Shown here piece by piece: positions 1 to 8,851 of a stretch of 44,171 nucleotides of DNA. This DNA comes from Oscillospiraceae bacterium (GTDB lineage: Bacteria; Bacillota; Clostridia; Oscillospirales; Ruminococcaceae). Below the pieces are notes generated by a model. That model had not been told where the DNA came from. It was given only the letters and a program-made list of their open reading frames with translations, and did not search any database. The stretch's first letter is position 1. Every line of letters starts with the position of its first letter. The stretch is from contig JAGBAZ010000025.1 in assembly GCA_018110905.1 (NCBI GenBank), positions 1 to 44,171 on the forward strand, written 5' to 3'. A program made the position numbers and the translations under genes.

Positions 1-12
1 ATCCGCCCCCTC

Positions 13-1125
13 TCACAAAAGAATCCAGATGATACTGGATATTATCGCAAGGGGTGCCGCTATCGCCGCGAAAAGTCCCCAGAATTTGCCTTTATCCACC
101 GGCAAATCGCCGATAAGCTTTCCGGTCTGGCCGTTCATTGCAAAAAGAAAGTTCTGACCCTTCCATTTCGTGCTAAGCATCCATACCGGCATAAGAGCAT
201 ATTTAACACCTTTGTTTTCAAAGTCGAAATTTTCCATTTCTGTCGTTACCATGGAATATCCCCTTACGGTGTTACGCATTTCGGATTTGATGCTGTTTCT
301 CGCTCTTCCTTCAATTCTTTCCATGCTCGCTTCCTGGCTTACGTCATATTTATCCGCAAGGAATCCCGGAAGATATGCAGTTGAAAAAGGTTTCAGTTCG
401 CTGTAATCAAAAGGCTCGACTGCGTCCATATGAGCATCCGGCATTTTTGTGGAAGCATCTACCGGAATCATCTCAAATCCAAGCTTGCCTTCGCGCATTA
501 CGTTGAAATAGGTGGTTTCGGTGATATCATAATCTCCTTCACGCCAGCTCCTTACGTTTGCGCCTTTATACATTGCGCTTCCGCCCATTTCGCAGTCGCA
601 AAGCCAGAACGGAACATATACGCCTTTTATCTCTTCAATATGGTTGTGCTCTTTGAATGCCTTCGGAAGGAATATCTTTCCTTTGTAGTAATTTTCAAGA
701 GCCTTTATTGCCTGGTCTTTATTCAGCTTAAAAGGAATGACAAGGTCCGGTTTAAGTCCGCCGGTGAACTGTCCGGGAATAACCGTCGGGTTTCCGCAAT
801 AGGGGCAGCTTGTGGCGGCGGTTGTTGCATCGCAGATAAGTTCCGCGCCGCAGGAAGGACAGCTGTAAGTTTTCATGCTCTTAGCTTCTTCTTCGCTCCA
901 TTCCATTCCCATGGCTTCAAACTCGGCCTTTTCCTTTTCTTTCTTTTCTTCATTTACCGCAAAGCCTTCTTCTGCTTCCGCTTCATCTTCCGCATAGAGT
1001 TTTTCGATTTCTTCTACCGTATATTTGCTTCCGCAGTAGTCGCATTCAAGCATTCCGCTGGATCCTACATAATGCAGCGGTCCGGTACACGCAGGACACT
1101 TATGGTTCGTTATATCTATTGCCAT
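13..1125 (-). CDS. Double zinc-ribbon, C-terminally membrane-anchored protein
   Basis: This 370-residue protein has two zinc-ribbon-like modules: Cys10/Cys13 with Cys28/Cys31, and Cys89/Cys92 with Cys107/Cys110. They are separated by an acidic, lysine/glutamate-rich stretch at about residues 40-85. A mixed domain follows, and one hydrophobic segment lies at the extreme C-terminus (about 350-370). Proteins of this layout are common in Clostridia and are annotated as TFIIB-type zinc-ribbon-containing proteins of unknown function; some are misnamed RNA polymerase subunit P. The start is supported by an AAGGAGG about 8 nt upstream. The gene appears complete, with its stop 12 nt inside the window edge. 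The substrate or partner is unknown; a cytoplasmic zinc-binding domain tethered by a C-terminal membrane segment is inferred. Confidence 0.85.
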   Translation of the reverse strand: MAIDITNHKCPACTGPLHYVGSSGMLECDYCGSKYTVEEIEKLYAEDEAEAEEGFAVNEEKKEKEKAEFEAMGMEWSEEEAKSMKTYSCPSCGAELICDATTAATSCPYCGNPTVIPGQFTGGLKPDLVIPFKLNKDQAIKALENYYKGKIFLPKAFKEHNHIEEIKGVYVPFWLCDCEMGGSAMYKGANVRSWREGDYDITETTYFNVMREGKLGFEMIPVDASTKMPDAHMDAVEPFDYSELKPFSTAYLPGFLADKYDVSQEASMERIEGRARNSIKSEMRNTVRGYSMVTTEMENFDFENKGVKYALMPVWMLSTKWKGQNFLFAMNGQTGKLIGDLPVDKGKFWGLFAAIAAPLAIISSIIWILL

Positions 1126-1159
1126 TTCTTCGCCTCCTTATCAAGGATTATATAAATAT

Positions 1160-1189
1160 ATAATACACCCATGTTATCTTTTATTTCAA
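1160..1189 (-). promoter_or_regulatory. Sigma-A-type promoter for the zinc-ribbon gene
   Basis: On the minus strand TTGAAA (1184-1189) is followed after 18 bp by TATTAT (1160-1165), about 35 bp before the start codon. This is inferred from consensus only. Confidence 0.5.
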
Positions 1190-1201
1190 TAAAAAATTAT
1201 A

Positions 1202-1234
1202 AAAAAAGATGTCCGCAAAACGGACATCTTTTTT
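1202..1234 (-). terminator. Rho-independent terminator after pfkA
   Basis: AAGATGTCCG and CGGACATCTT form a perfect stem with a 5-nt loop, flanked by A and T runs. It lies immediately after the pfkA stop and has a T-tract in the minus direction. The plus-strand T run makes it possibly bidirectional. Confidence 0.85.
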
Positions 1235-1235
1235 A

Positions 1236-2219
1236 TCAGTGGTAAATACCGGTCATTGCTTCAAGAACTTCGTACTGTTCATCGTCAAGACCTTTTTTCA
1301 TATTGAGGGCTTCGACAATATCGATATCCTCGAATCCACCGGAAACAGAACGGATAACGCGGTTTGTTTTTCCTTCTGCAAGGGCTTTTACCGCTTCATA
1401 ACCCATAGCCGCAGCAGTAACTCTGTCACGGGCCGAGGGGCTTCCTCCGCGCTGGATATGTCCGAGAATGGTTACTCTTGTATCAAGCGCAAGTTCTTCC
1501 TCAATACGTTCGCCCATTTTTGTTGCTTTGCCAACGCCTTCTGCCATGATGATCATAAAATGGGTTTTTCCGTTAAGTCTTGCTTTTCTGATGTTTTCAA
1601 CAATATCGTTTTCAAAATCGAATTCTTTTTCCGGGACGAGAACAGCGGTTGCGGAAGTTGCAAGACCGACATAAAGAGCAAGGTGACCTGCTCTGTGACC
1701 CATAACTTCAACAACCGAGCAGCGGTCATGGGACTGCATCGTATCACGAAGACGGTCGATGGCTTCAACAGCGGTGTTCGCGGCGGTATCGTAACCAATG
1801 CAGTAATCGGTACAGCTTATATCGTTATCGATGGTTGCGGGAATACCGACCACGGAAACGCCATGTTTGGAAAGAGCATAAAGTCCGCGGAAAGTTCCGT
1901 CGCCGCCGACGGCGATGATTCCGTCGATTCCAAACTGTTTGCAGGTTGCAGCAGCTTTGTTCTGGCCGATTTCGGTCATGAATTCTTCGCTTCTCGCGGT
2001 ATAAAGCATTGTACCGCCTTTGTTGATTATTCTCGAAACGCTGTCGGAATCAAGGCGAATGATATCGCCGTTGATAAGGCCGTTGTAGCCTCTTCTTATA
2101 CCGACACATTCAATTCCCTTGCTTGCCGCGGTACGGACAACGGAACGGATTACTGCGTTCATACCCGGTGCGTCACCGCCGGAAGTAAGGATTCCTATTC
2201 TTTTAACATGTTTATCCAT
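1236..2219 (-). CDS. pfkA: ATP-dependent 6-phosphofructokinase
   Basis: This enzyme phosphorylates fructose 6-phosphate to fructose 1,6-bisphosphate, the committed step of glycolysis, in the cytoplasm. At 327 residues it matches the bacterial PfkA length (about 320). Visible motifs are TSGGDAPGMNAV near the N-terminus (ATP site), GGDGTFRG, the catalytic PATIDNDI loop, and a conserved MGHRAGHLAL region. The GGDGT motif, and Ala rather than Lys before TIDND, fit the ATP-dependent rather than the pyrophosphate-dependent type. CAGGAG lies upstream of the ATG with slightly long spacing. The gene appears monocistronic, with its own promoter and terminator. Confidence 0.97.
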   Translation of the reverse strand: MDKHVKRIGILTSGGDAPGMNAVIRSVVRTAASKGIECVGIRRGYNGLINGDIIRLDSDSVSRIINKGGTMLYTARSEEFMTEIGQNKAAATCKQFGIDGIIAVGGDGTFRGLYALSKHGVSVVGIPATIDNDISCTDYCIGYDTAANTAVEAIDRLRDTMQSHDRCSVVEVMGHRAGHLALYVGLATSATAVLVPEKEFDFENDIVENIRKARLNGKTHFMIIMAEGVGKATKMGERIEEELALDTRVTILGHIQRGGSPSARDRVTAAAMGYEAVKALAEGKTNRVIRSVSGGFEDIDIVEALNMKKGLDDEQYEVLEAMTGIYH

Positions 2220-2251
2220 ATATCAAAAAACACTCCTGTCAGAATTTCTCT

Positions 2252-2279
2252 GTTATATATAATAACTGAAAAATGTCAA
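2252..2279 (-). promoter_or_regulatory. Sigma-A-type promoter for pfkA
   Basis: The minus strand reads TTGACA (2274-2279), a 16-bp spacer, then TATAAC (2252-2257), about 35 nt before the pfkA start codon. Confidence 0.6.
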
Positions 2280-2306
2280 TATGTAAACTGGCAATTTGGC
2301 AGAAAT

Positions 2307-2334
2307 AAAAACCCGCGGCATTCCGCGGGTTTTT
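2307..2334 (-). terminator. Terminator after the lipoprotein gene
   Basis: ACCCGCGG and CCGCGGGT pair around a 4-nt loop (CATT), flanked by A and T runs. It lies about 55 bp after the 379-aa lipoprotein stop on the minus strand. Confidence 0.85.
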
Positions 2335-2387
2335 GCATTAGTTACAAAATATCGGGCTGATTTTTGGTTGATTTTGCATTTGTTAAA

Positions 2388-3527
2388 TTACATTCCTGTT
2401 TCAAGAACATATAAATCATTATATTCAATCCAGAAAGCAGTTTTTCCGTCATCGGAAAGATCCATACTATCCGGCGTCAAATAAGTTTCATGGATAAGTT
2501 TTTCCGTTCCTTTTTCAAAATCGACCGTATATATTTTTGTTTTTCCGTCTGTAACGCTGCTGAAAATTCCAAAAGGATAGCTGTGTGCAAGATCATATTG
2601 TTTGCTGAAAACAACAAAACTGAGTTTTACCGTTTTTTCAATTTCACCGTTCATGTTATAGATATGGCATAGGGTAATATTGTCGTTTTCATTTTCGCTT
2701 ATAAACAATATTTTTTCGTCGGAAAGCCATTCAATATAATAATCGCCGTAAATTTCCGCGTTTTCGTCAATAAATTCGGTTCTGAAGAGAATTTCTCCTT
2801 TTGAGGAACAGCAAACAATTTCAAAATAGTCCAAAAAAGCAATTTTTTCTCCGTCGGGAGATATTACCAATGATTTAAAAAGTTCTTCACTGGATTCGGA
2901 AGTATAGACCGGAAAAGTTTTTTCGTTTATAAAATCGTGCAGAACAACTGAATTCGGAAATTCATCACAGTAACAGGCAAGAACTCCCGATGAAAGGCTG
3001 TGTCTTCCGCCATTGAATAAATCGTCGTCAAAAATAACTTCTTTTTCAATTTCGCCTTTGTTAATTTCCAAAATAGTATTCCGCATTATTACGGAAACAG
3101 AATCCTCACTTTCAAAATGAACGTCATAAAAATGAGAATGGTCAAAAAAACCTCTTCCGGTATAAATTTTTTCTGCCGTTCCGTTTGAATAATCATACTC
3201 ATGGAGATACATCAAAAAACCGCCGTTTGTTTCCTCGGAAGGCTCTGTCATATCCTTTCTGTCAAATGACACCAGATACAGCTTGTTCCCGTTTAAAAAC
3301 CGAAGACCCGAAACCCTTGTTTCTCCAAGTTTTTTATGCAGTTCTTTATCGATTTTTGCAGCAGTGGAAGGAATTTTTTCTTCCCTTTCCGGGGAAGATC
3401 CGCTTTCGGAACTTTCGGAGCTTTCCGGCACAATGCTTTCAGGTTCTTCGGGAGGGATTTCAACTTGCGTTTTTCCGCAGGCGCAGAAAACCAAAAGCAA
3501 TACTAAAGCAATGCAAAGTTTTTTCAT
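2388..3527 (-). CDS. Predicted lipoprotein with beta-propeller-like C-terminal region
   Basis: The 379-residue product starts with MKK, a hydrophobic segment and a Cys at position 17, consistent with a lipoprotein signal. The preceding residues (FCA) are a slightly degenerate lipobox. A Pro/Glu/Ser-rich linker spans about residues 20-55. The rest has repeated short beta-strand-like units; one resembles the SPDGEKIAF pattern of TolB/WD40-like propellers, and another is DLSDDGKTAFW near the C-terminus. I do not recognise a specific family. It likely sits on the outer face of the membrane. It lies 51 bp downstream of a second, smaller lipoprotein gene on the same strand, so co-transcription is plausible. 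Confidence 0.75.
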   Translation of the reverse strand: MKKLCIALVLLLVFCACGKTQVEIPPEEPESIVPESSESSESGSSPEREEKIPSTAAKIDKELHKKLGETRVSGLRFLNGNKLYLVSFDRKDMTEPSEETNGGFLMYLHEYDYSNGTAEKIYTGRGFFDHSHFYDVHFESEDSVSVIMRNTILEINKGEIEKEVIFDDDLFNGGRHSLSSGVLACYCDEFPNSVVLHDFINEKTFPVYTSESSEELFKSLVISPDGEKIAFLDYFEIVCCSSKGEILFRTEFIDENAEIYGDYYIEWLSDEKILFISENENDNITLCHIYNMNGEIEKTVKLSFVVFSKQYDLAHSYPFGIFSSVTDGKTKIYTVDFEKGTEKLIHETYLTPDSMDLSDDGKTAFWIEYNDLYVLETGM

Positions 3528-3578
3528 AAAATCACCCCATTAATATATTTTAAAACCATTTTTGCTTATATTTCCCTC

Positions 3579-4418
3579 TTATCCCAAATAATTCTTAACA
3601 TAGTTTTTCTCATCTGTATATGAATCTTTTAAAATATACCGAATTCCATCAATTTCGACATAATCTATCTTGGACAGATCCAGCATATCTCCAAAATAAT
3701 ATATGGATTCCTTTATGCCTTCCTCAAATTCCTCTGTTATCGGCTCGCCTTCAATTTTTATTTTTGCCTCGTCATGGTGATACACAACAAATATTTCCGG
3801 AAGTTTTTTGACCGGTTCTGCAAATTTTATTGTAAAAAAGAACGGTGAAACTTCCATATATTCTACAGCACCGTCTTTTGAAATGCTGTTAAAATATTTT
3901 GTATCGCCGGCCTTTTCAAGATTCCATGATATTTCGACCGGCCCGCAGATTTTTCTTTCGGAAGTATCGCTCTCAGTTACATAAAAATCGTTAAAAACAA
4001 GTGTTATTTTGTCACACTCCTTAAAAAATTTTTCATTATAAAAACTGAAAACCCAATAATCTTTTTCCGAATCATCATCAACGGTTTCACAAATACTTAC
4101 ATAATCCGTAACTTCTTCGTCGCCTGCAATAAGTTTATCCACACTGTGACAAAGCTGTCTTCCTTTAAATTCGCCGAACATTTCACATTCAGCTAAAAAA
4201 TATATGTTACTTCCGAAGGTACAGGTCTGTATAACTTTAAAACAAAAATCCTCATTTTCAAAAACGGCATCAATATTTTGTATTCCCTCCCGGAAATCCG
4301 GATTATTTCTGTCCGAAACATTGAATCTTTCCAAAATATAGTTATTCACTTCAATTTTTTCCGTTTTGCATCCGGAAAACAGTAAAATCAAAACCAAAAA
4401 AATTATAATCTTTTTCAT
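3579..4418 (-). CDS. Predicted lipoprotein of unknown function
   Basis: The 279-residue protein has a textbook lipobox, LFSGC, with the lipidated Cys at 17 after a short hydrophobic segment. The mature part is rich in acidic and aromatic residues and in predicted beta strands. It contains no catalytic motif I recognise. Upstream it shares the MKK-type lipoprotein leader with the neighbouring 379-aa lipoprotein, but the mature parts do not look homologous by eye. A surface-exposed role is inferred only from the signal. Confidence 0.75.
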   Translation of the reverse strand: MKKIIIFLVLILLFSGCKTEKIEVNNYILERFNVSDRNNPDFREGIQNIDAVFENEDFCFKVIQTCTFGSNIYFLAECEMFGEFKGRQLCHSVDKLIAGDEEVTDYVSICETVDDDSEKDYWVFSFYNEKFFKECDKITLVFNDFYVTESDTSERKICGPVEISWNLEKAGDTKYFNSISKDGAVEYMEVSPFFFTIKFAEPVKKLPEIFVVYHHDEAKIKIEGEPITEEFEEGIKESIYYFGDMLDLSKIDYVEIDGIRYILKDSYTDEKNYVKNYLG

Positions 4419-4474
4419 AAAATCATCTCCATCTATATAGTGCCAAATATTCCCGTTTTTGTTGCATCACTATT

Positions 4475-4506
4475 AAAAAATCCCATGGCAAGGCCACGGG
4501 ATTTTT
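4475..4506 (-). terminator. Terminator after the TetR gene
   Basis: AAAAATCCC/GGGATTTTT with an inner TGGC/GCCA pair forms a hairpin directly after the TetR stop codon. The stem has one internal mismatch and the loop is 3 nt. Confidence 0.8.
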
Positions 4507-4507
4507 A

Positions 4508-5095
4508 CTATTTCTTTCTGAATTCACTCATAAAAATCGGCATCATACGTTTTGAATATTCGCGCAAAGCATATTCACCGTTGCAGATGCACCAATCATA
4601 AAGAATAGCCCTTTCACAAAGAGCATAAGCTTTTACGATTTCGTTTGCGGAAACATCGGAACGGAGTTCACCGGACTCCTGGCCGACAGAAATCGTCTGA
4701 CGAAGAAGCTTATAATAAGTTCTGTTGCGGTCAAGAAGATGTTTTTCGCTTTTTGTAATAAGCTGTGATGAATAAAGGCGCGCCAGAAGATCGATAGAAA
4801 TTCTGTTCTCTATCATCTTGAAAAGTTCGTCATTATAAAACATCAGTTTATCAAAAGATCCCATTTCCGGATCGATTTGTTCTTCGATTTCTTCATATTT
4901 TTCGTCGAAAAGATAGGAAAGAGAACTGAGCAAAGCATCTTTTCCGGCAAAATAATGATAAAAAGAACCTTTTGAAGTGCCGGATTCAAAAATTATATCC
5001 TCGACGGTTGTGTCGTCATAGCCCTGTTCATAAAAAAGGCACCATGCGGCATCGACGATTTTGCTTTTCGTGTTGCGGGAATTTTTCTTCGACAT
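4508..5095 (-). CDS. TetR/AcrR-family transcriptional regulator
   Basis: This 195-residue protein has an N-terminal TetR helix-turn-helix (about residues 10-55). It shows the pattern IVDAAWCLFYEQGYDDTTVE followed by a recognition helix containing SGTSKGSFYHYF. The C-terminal ligand-binding half is divergent. AAAGGAG lies about 10 nt before the ATG. It is transcribed alone, away from serC, and the lipoprotein genes downstream are separated from it by a terminator. Its target is therefore not obvious; autoregulation or a distant target is possible. Confidence 0.9.
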   Translation of the reverse strand: MSKKNSRNTKSKIVDAAWCLFYEQGYDDTTVEDIIFESGTSKGSFYHYFAGKDALLSSLSYLFDEKYEEIEEQIDPEMGSFDKLMFYNDELFKMIENRISIDLLARLYSSQLITKSEKHLLDRNRTYYKLLRQTISVGQESGELRSDVSANEIVKAYALCERAILYDWCICNGEYALREYSKRMMPIFMSEFRKK

Positions 5096-5122
5096 TTTTT
5101 ATCAGCTCCTTTCATATATTTT

Positions 5123-5151
5123 ATTTTATCACAAAGGTTTGTTTTTCACAA
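5123..5151 (-). promoter_or_regulatory. Sigma-A-type promoter for the TetR gene
   Basis: The minus strand reads TTGTGA (5146-5151), a 17-bp spacer and TAAAAT (5123-5128), shortly before the start codon. Confidence 0.5.
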
Positions 5152-5255
5152 TATCGTTTTTCTGCGAAAAACAACTGTATTTTTGTTAAACACTAAAAAG
5201 CCTTGTTAATGTGTATAAATATTCTCCACTTTTTCGGTATTTCCTACAAAAATAG

Positions 5256-5261
5256 TATAAT
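5256..5261 (+). promoter_or_regulatory. -10 box of the serC promoter
   Basis: A consensus TATAAT lies about 70 bp upstream of the serC start codon. The -35 region at the expected spacing is T-rich and poor. I see no riboswitch or T-box fold in the 235-bp serC/TetR intergenic region. Confidence 0.5.
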
Positions 5262-5332
5262 ATGCTTGAATTTATATTAAAAAGTGATTATTATAAGGGC
5301 AATTATTATTTTTTCGGAGGTGTAAAAAACTT

Positions 5333-6409
5333 ATGGAAAGATTGTTCAACTTTTCAGCAGGCCCGGCTGCTCTTCCGCTTTCCGTTCTTGAAGAAGCGCA
5401 GCGCGATCTTCTTTGCTATCCCGGTGCAGGCTGCAGCGTTATGGAGATGAGCCATCGATCTCGACCCTACGAAGAAATTATTGAAGAAACCGAAGCGACC
5501 CTTCGCCGGATTATGAACATTCCGGACGATTATGCTGTTGTTTTTTGCCAAGGCGGCGCAACAATGCAGTTTTCAATGGCTGCAATGAACTATGCACGCC
5601 AAGGTCAAAAAGCTGCACACGCCGTTAACGGAGTTTTTTCAAAAAAAGCTTTTGAAGAGGCTTCACGATGGTGCGACGCTTATAAAATTGTTGATACCAA
5701 AACAAGCGTTCCGGAAATCACCGAAGACATGATCCTTCCAGGAACTGCATATCTTCATATAACCGGAAACAACACCACAAGCGGAACCATGTACCGCAAT
5801 CTGCCAAAGCATGGCGATATTCCCCTTATCGGCGACTGGACCTCCGGCATTTTGGGAACAGAAATCGACGTAAAAGATTATTCCCTTGTTTATGCCGGCG
5901 CACAGAAAAATATGGGTCCCGCCGGAGTTGCCGTTGCAATTTTCAAACGCGGAAGCGTTCTTCCGGATATCGACCCGATTGTTCCCTCTCTTCTGCGCTA
6001 TGAAACCATGGACAAAACCGGTTCCATGCTCAACACCCCGCCGACTTTTGCAATCTATATGTGCGGACTTGTTTATAAATGGGTTGAAGAACAGGGCGGT
6101 GTTTCCGAACTTCAAAAACTCAATGAAAAGAAATCACAGATACTTTATGATGTTATCGACAGTTCCAAACTTTATAAAGGCATTGCCGATAAAGACTGCC
6201 GTTCCATTATGAACGTAACCTTCACCCTTCCCGACGAAGAAAACACCAATGCATTCCTCGAAATGGCGAAAAAACGCGGAATGATAAGCCTTGCAGGCTA
6301 CCGTTCCGTCGGAGGAATCAGAGCTTCCATTTATAACGGAATGCCTATTGAAGGCGTTGAATGCCTTGCCGAATGCATGGTGGATTTTGAAAAGGGATAC
6401 AGGGAATAA
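5333..6409 (+). CDS. serC: Phosphoserine aminotransferase
   Basis: SerC converts 3-phosphohydroxypyruvate and glutamate to O-phosphoserine and 2-oxoglutarate, the second step of serine synthesis, using PLP. The 358 residues match the family length. Visible are the N-terminal FNFSAGPAALP motif, HRSRPYEEI, the FCQGGATMQF segment, and the PLP-lysine motif AGAQKNMGPAG with Lys at about 192. CGGAGG lies upstream of the ATG. The gene directly precedes serA, so the two steps of the pathway are co-transcribed. Confidence 0.97.
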   Translation: MERLFNFSAGPAALPLSVLEEAQRDLLCYPGAGCSVMEMSHRSRPYEEIIEETEATLRRIMNIPDDYAVVFCQGGATMQFSMAAMNYARQGQKAAHAVNGVFSKKAFEEASRWCDAYKIVDTKTSVPEITEDMILPGTAYLHITGNNTTSGTMYRNLPKHGDIPLIGDWTSGILGTEIDVKDYSLVYAGAQKNMGPAGVAVAIFKRGSVLPDIDPIVPSLLRYETMDKTGSMLNTPPTFAIYMCGLVYKWVEEQGGVSELQKLNEKKSQILYDVIDSSKLYKGIADKDCRSIMNVTFTLPDEENTNAFLEMAKKRGMISLAGYRSVGGIRASIYNGMPIEGVECLAECMVDFEKGYRE

Positions 6410-6434
6410 TCTTTTAATTCAAGGAGATAGTTCT

Positions 6435-7592
6435 ATGTTTACTATTAATACTTATAACAAAATCGGCCAGGCAGGCCTTGATATGTATAATAAGGAAAAA
6501 TACGTTATCACCGACGTTCTTGACCAGCCGGACGCAATAATGGTACACTCCGCTCCCCTTCATAACGTTGATATGGGCAAAAACCTCAAAGCAATCGTTC
6601 GAGTTGGCGCCGGAGTTAACACAATTCCGGTTGACCGACTTACCGAAGAGGGCGTTGTTGTTTTCAACACCCCCGGCGGAAACGCAAATGCTGTTAAAGA
6701 ACTTGTTATTGCCGCAATCGTTATGATTTCCAGAAACGTCGAAGCCGCTTCCGCATGGGTCAAGGGTCTTAACACTACTGAACCCGGAAAAGAAGTTGAA
6801 AAAGGCAAGGAAGCTTTCCGCGGACCGGAAATCATGGGCAAGAAAATTGGTATAATCGGCGTTGGTTCCATCGGTTCAAGAATGGCAAAAGCCTGCAGCG
6901 ACCTTGGAATGGACGTCCTCGGCTATGACCCTTATCTTCTTCCCGCAAGAAAAAAAGAACTCCGCGCATATCTTAACTTTACCAATGACGTTGATGAGAT
7001 TTATAAAACCTGCGATTACATAACTATTCATGTTCCGCTTACCGATGAAACCAGAGATTATATCGGCAAGGCACAGTTTGAAATGATGAAACCCGGAACT
7101 TACCTCATCAACTATGCCCGCGGTCCCGTTATCAACAACGAAGCTGTTGTTGAAGCCCTGAAGAGCGGAAAAGTCAAAGCATACGCAACCGACTTCCCCA
7201 CTGCAGAACAGCTTGAACTTAAAAATGTTCTTGCAACTCCTCATCTCGGAGCGGGCACTCCCGAAGCGGACGAAAACTGCGCAAAAATGGCGGCAAAACA
7301 GATTATGGATTATCTTGAAAACGGAAACATTGTTAACTCCGTTAACCTTCCGGCAGTTTCCTTCCCGAGAGCCGCAGGCGCAAGAATTACTCTTATCAAC
7401 CACAACAAACCCGGTATGCTCGGAACCATTACCGAAAAAGTTGCAGCCGCTGGTCTTAACATTGAAAACCTTGTTAACAAATCCCGCGACAGTGTTGCAT
7501 ATACCATTCTTGACTTTGATGAAGACGTTACCGATGAACTTGTTGAACAGCTTAAACAAATCGATGGCGTCCTTCGCGTTCGCGTTCTTTGA
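6435..7592 (+). CDS. serA: D-3-phosphoglycerate dehydrogenase with ACT domain
   Basis: SerA oxidises 3-phosphoglycerate to 3-phosphohydroxypyruvate with NAD, the first committed step of serine synthesis. I place the start at the ATG preceded by AAGGAG, giving 385 residues. A longer in-frame reading begins inside serC and is not supported by a ribosome binding site. The NAD-binding GVGSIGSRMA lies at about 142-151. The catalytic Arg is in NYARGP (Arg229) and the catalytic His in TPHLGAG (His270). A compact C-terminal ACT domain (about 317-385) suggests feedback control by serine. The start is 25 nt after serC. Confidence 0.96.
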   Translation: MFTINTYNKIGQAGLDMYNKEKYVITDVLDQPDAIMVHSAPLHNVDMGKNLKAIVRVGAGVNTIPVDRLTEEGVVVFNTPGGNANAVKELVIAAIVMISRNVEAASAWVKGLNTTEPGKEVEKGKEAFRGPEIMGKKIGIIGVGSIGSRMAKACSDLGMDVLGYDPYLLPARKKELRAYLNFTNDVDEIYKTCDYITIHVPLTDETRDYIGKAQFEMMKPGTYLINYARGPVINNEAVVEALKSGKVKAYATDFPTAEQLELKNVLATPHLGAGTPEADENCAKMAAKQIMDYLENGNIVNSVNLPAVSFPRAAGARITLINHNKPGMLGTITEKVAAAGLNIENLVNKSRDSVAYTILDFDEDVTDELVEQLKQIDGVLRVRVL

Positions 7593-7605
7593 TAATTAAA
7601 ATTTA

Positions 7606-7636
7606 AAGGCGGAACTTTGGTTCCGCCTTCTTTTTT
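7606..7636 (+). terminator. Terminator or attenuator between serA and DUF1015
   Basis: AAGGCGGAAC and GTTCCGCCTT form a perfect 10-bp stem with a TTTG loop, then C and six T. The T-tract runs directly into the ribosome binding site of the next gene (CAGGAG, 7637-7642). The downstream gene therefore has no room for its own promoter after the hairpin. Confidence 0.85.
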
Positions 7637-7650
7637 CAGGAGATTCTTTT

Positions 7651-8823
7651 ATGAACTATTTAGAAAAATTTGAAAAACTCGGCGTTAAAATCCCGAACAT
7701 TCTTTTGCCGAAAGCCGGAACCGATTATTCGAAATATGCTGTTCTTGCCTGTGATCAATATGCCGCACAGCCGGATTATTGGGAAAGAGTTAAAAACTAT
7801 GTCGGCGAAGCCCCTTCCACCCTTCATATGACTCTTCCGGAAGCGTGGCTGCTTTCCGGCGATAAAGATTATAAAAAACGTGCGGACGCAATGGAAAAAT
7901 ATCTTTCCGACGGAACCCTTGAGGAAATAGGTGACGGATTTGTTTTTACCGAAAGGGATACACCGGACGGCACCAGATTCGGTCTTGTTGCCGCTTTTGA
8001 CCTTGAAAAATACGATTACAATCCCGGAACCGACAGTCTTATCAAGGTCACCGAAAGAACCGACATCACAAGGGTTTCCCCAAGGGTCGAAATCAGGAAA
8101 AAGGCTCCTTTGGAACTTCCCCATGTCCTTATGCTCATTGTCGATAAACAGGATAAATTCATGAGCATGCTCCGAAAAGAAACCGAAAATCTTCCAAAAA
8201 TCTATGATTTTGATTTAATGGAAGGCGGCGGACACATTAAGGGAACAAAAATCGAAAGCGAGGAGCTTTATCAGAAAATTGCCGATGTTCTTGATGAACT
8301 TTTCACCGAAAACGGCGGAACTTTTTCCTTTGCTATGGGCGACGGAAACCATTCCTTCGCAACCGCAAAATGTTATTGGGAAGAGATTAAGAAAAATCTT
8401 TCTCCGGAAGAACAAAAAAATCACCCGGCAAGATTCTGCCTTGCTGAAATAATCAATCTTTATGACCCTGCGATGCCGTATGAATGTATGAACCGCCTTG
8501 TTTCCGGCGTTTCCGACCCGGAAAAAGCACTTTCCGAAATGGGGCTTGATCTTTCCTCTCTTCCCTCCTTACAGGAATTACAGCCCATTCTTGACCGCTG
8601 GCTTGAAGAGCACCCGGAAGCATTTGTTGAATACGTTCACGATGCGGATACCTGCGAAAAACTTGGGAAAGAACCGGGCTGCATCGCATTCTGCTACCGG
8701 GAATTTGACCGGGACAGCGTTTTTGAAGTTATCCGAAACAACACCGTTTTTGTCCGTAAAAGTTTTGCGATGGGTCACCCATTCGAAAAACGTTATTACC
8801 TTGAAGGAAGAAAAATCAGATAA
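7651..8823 (+). CDS. DUF1015 family protein
   Basis: This 390-residue protein belongs to the DUF1015 family of uncharacterised proteins. It is recognised by the N-terminal segment with YAVLACDQY and by the conserved GDGNHSFATAK motif at about 230-240. The family often sits beside serA/serC in Clostridia, which suggests a link to serine or phosphohydroxy-acid metabolism; that link is inference from context. The ribosome binding site CAGGAG abuts the T-tract of the upstream hairpin, so expression likely depends on readthrough from serC-serA. The gene is followed by its own strong terminator. Confidence 0.9.
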   Translation: MNYLEKFEKLGVKIPNILLPKAGTDYSKYAVLACDQYAAQPDYWERVKNYVGEAPSTLHMTLPEAWLLSGDKDYKKRADAMEKYLSDGTLEEIGDGFVFTERDTPDGTRFGLVAAFDLEKYDYNPGTDSLIKVTERTDITRVSPRVEIRKKAPLELPHVLMLIVDKQDKFMSMLRKETENLPKIYDFDLMEGGGHIKGTKIESEELYQKIADVLDELFTENGGTFSFAMGDGNHSFATAKCYWEEIKKNLSPEEQKNHPARFCLAEIINLYDPAMPYECMNRLVSGVSDPEKALSEMGLDLSSLPSLQELQPILDRWLEEHPEAFVEYVHDADTCEKLGKEPGCIAFCYREFDRDSVFEVIRNNTVFVRKSFAMGHPFEKRYYLEGRKIR

Positions 8824-8825
8824 AC

Positions 8826-8851
8826 AAAAGCGTGCCTTGCGGCACGCTTTT
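8826..8851 (+). terminator. Terminator after DUF1015
   Basis: AAAAGCGTGCC and GGCACGCTTTT form an 11-bp perfect stem with a TTGC loop. It lies 2 nt after the stop codon. Confidence 0.9.

Noticed and set aside
1209..2360. Long plus-strand open frame of 383 codons
   Set aside because: It is antisense to pfkA, whose motifs are unmistakable, and its translation is of low complexity with no family resemblance.
6291..6434. N-terminal extension of serA into serC
   Set aside because: The ATG at 6435 has AAGGAG at the right distance and gives the normal SerA N-terminus.
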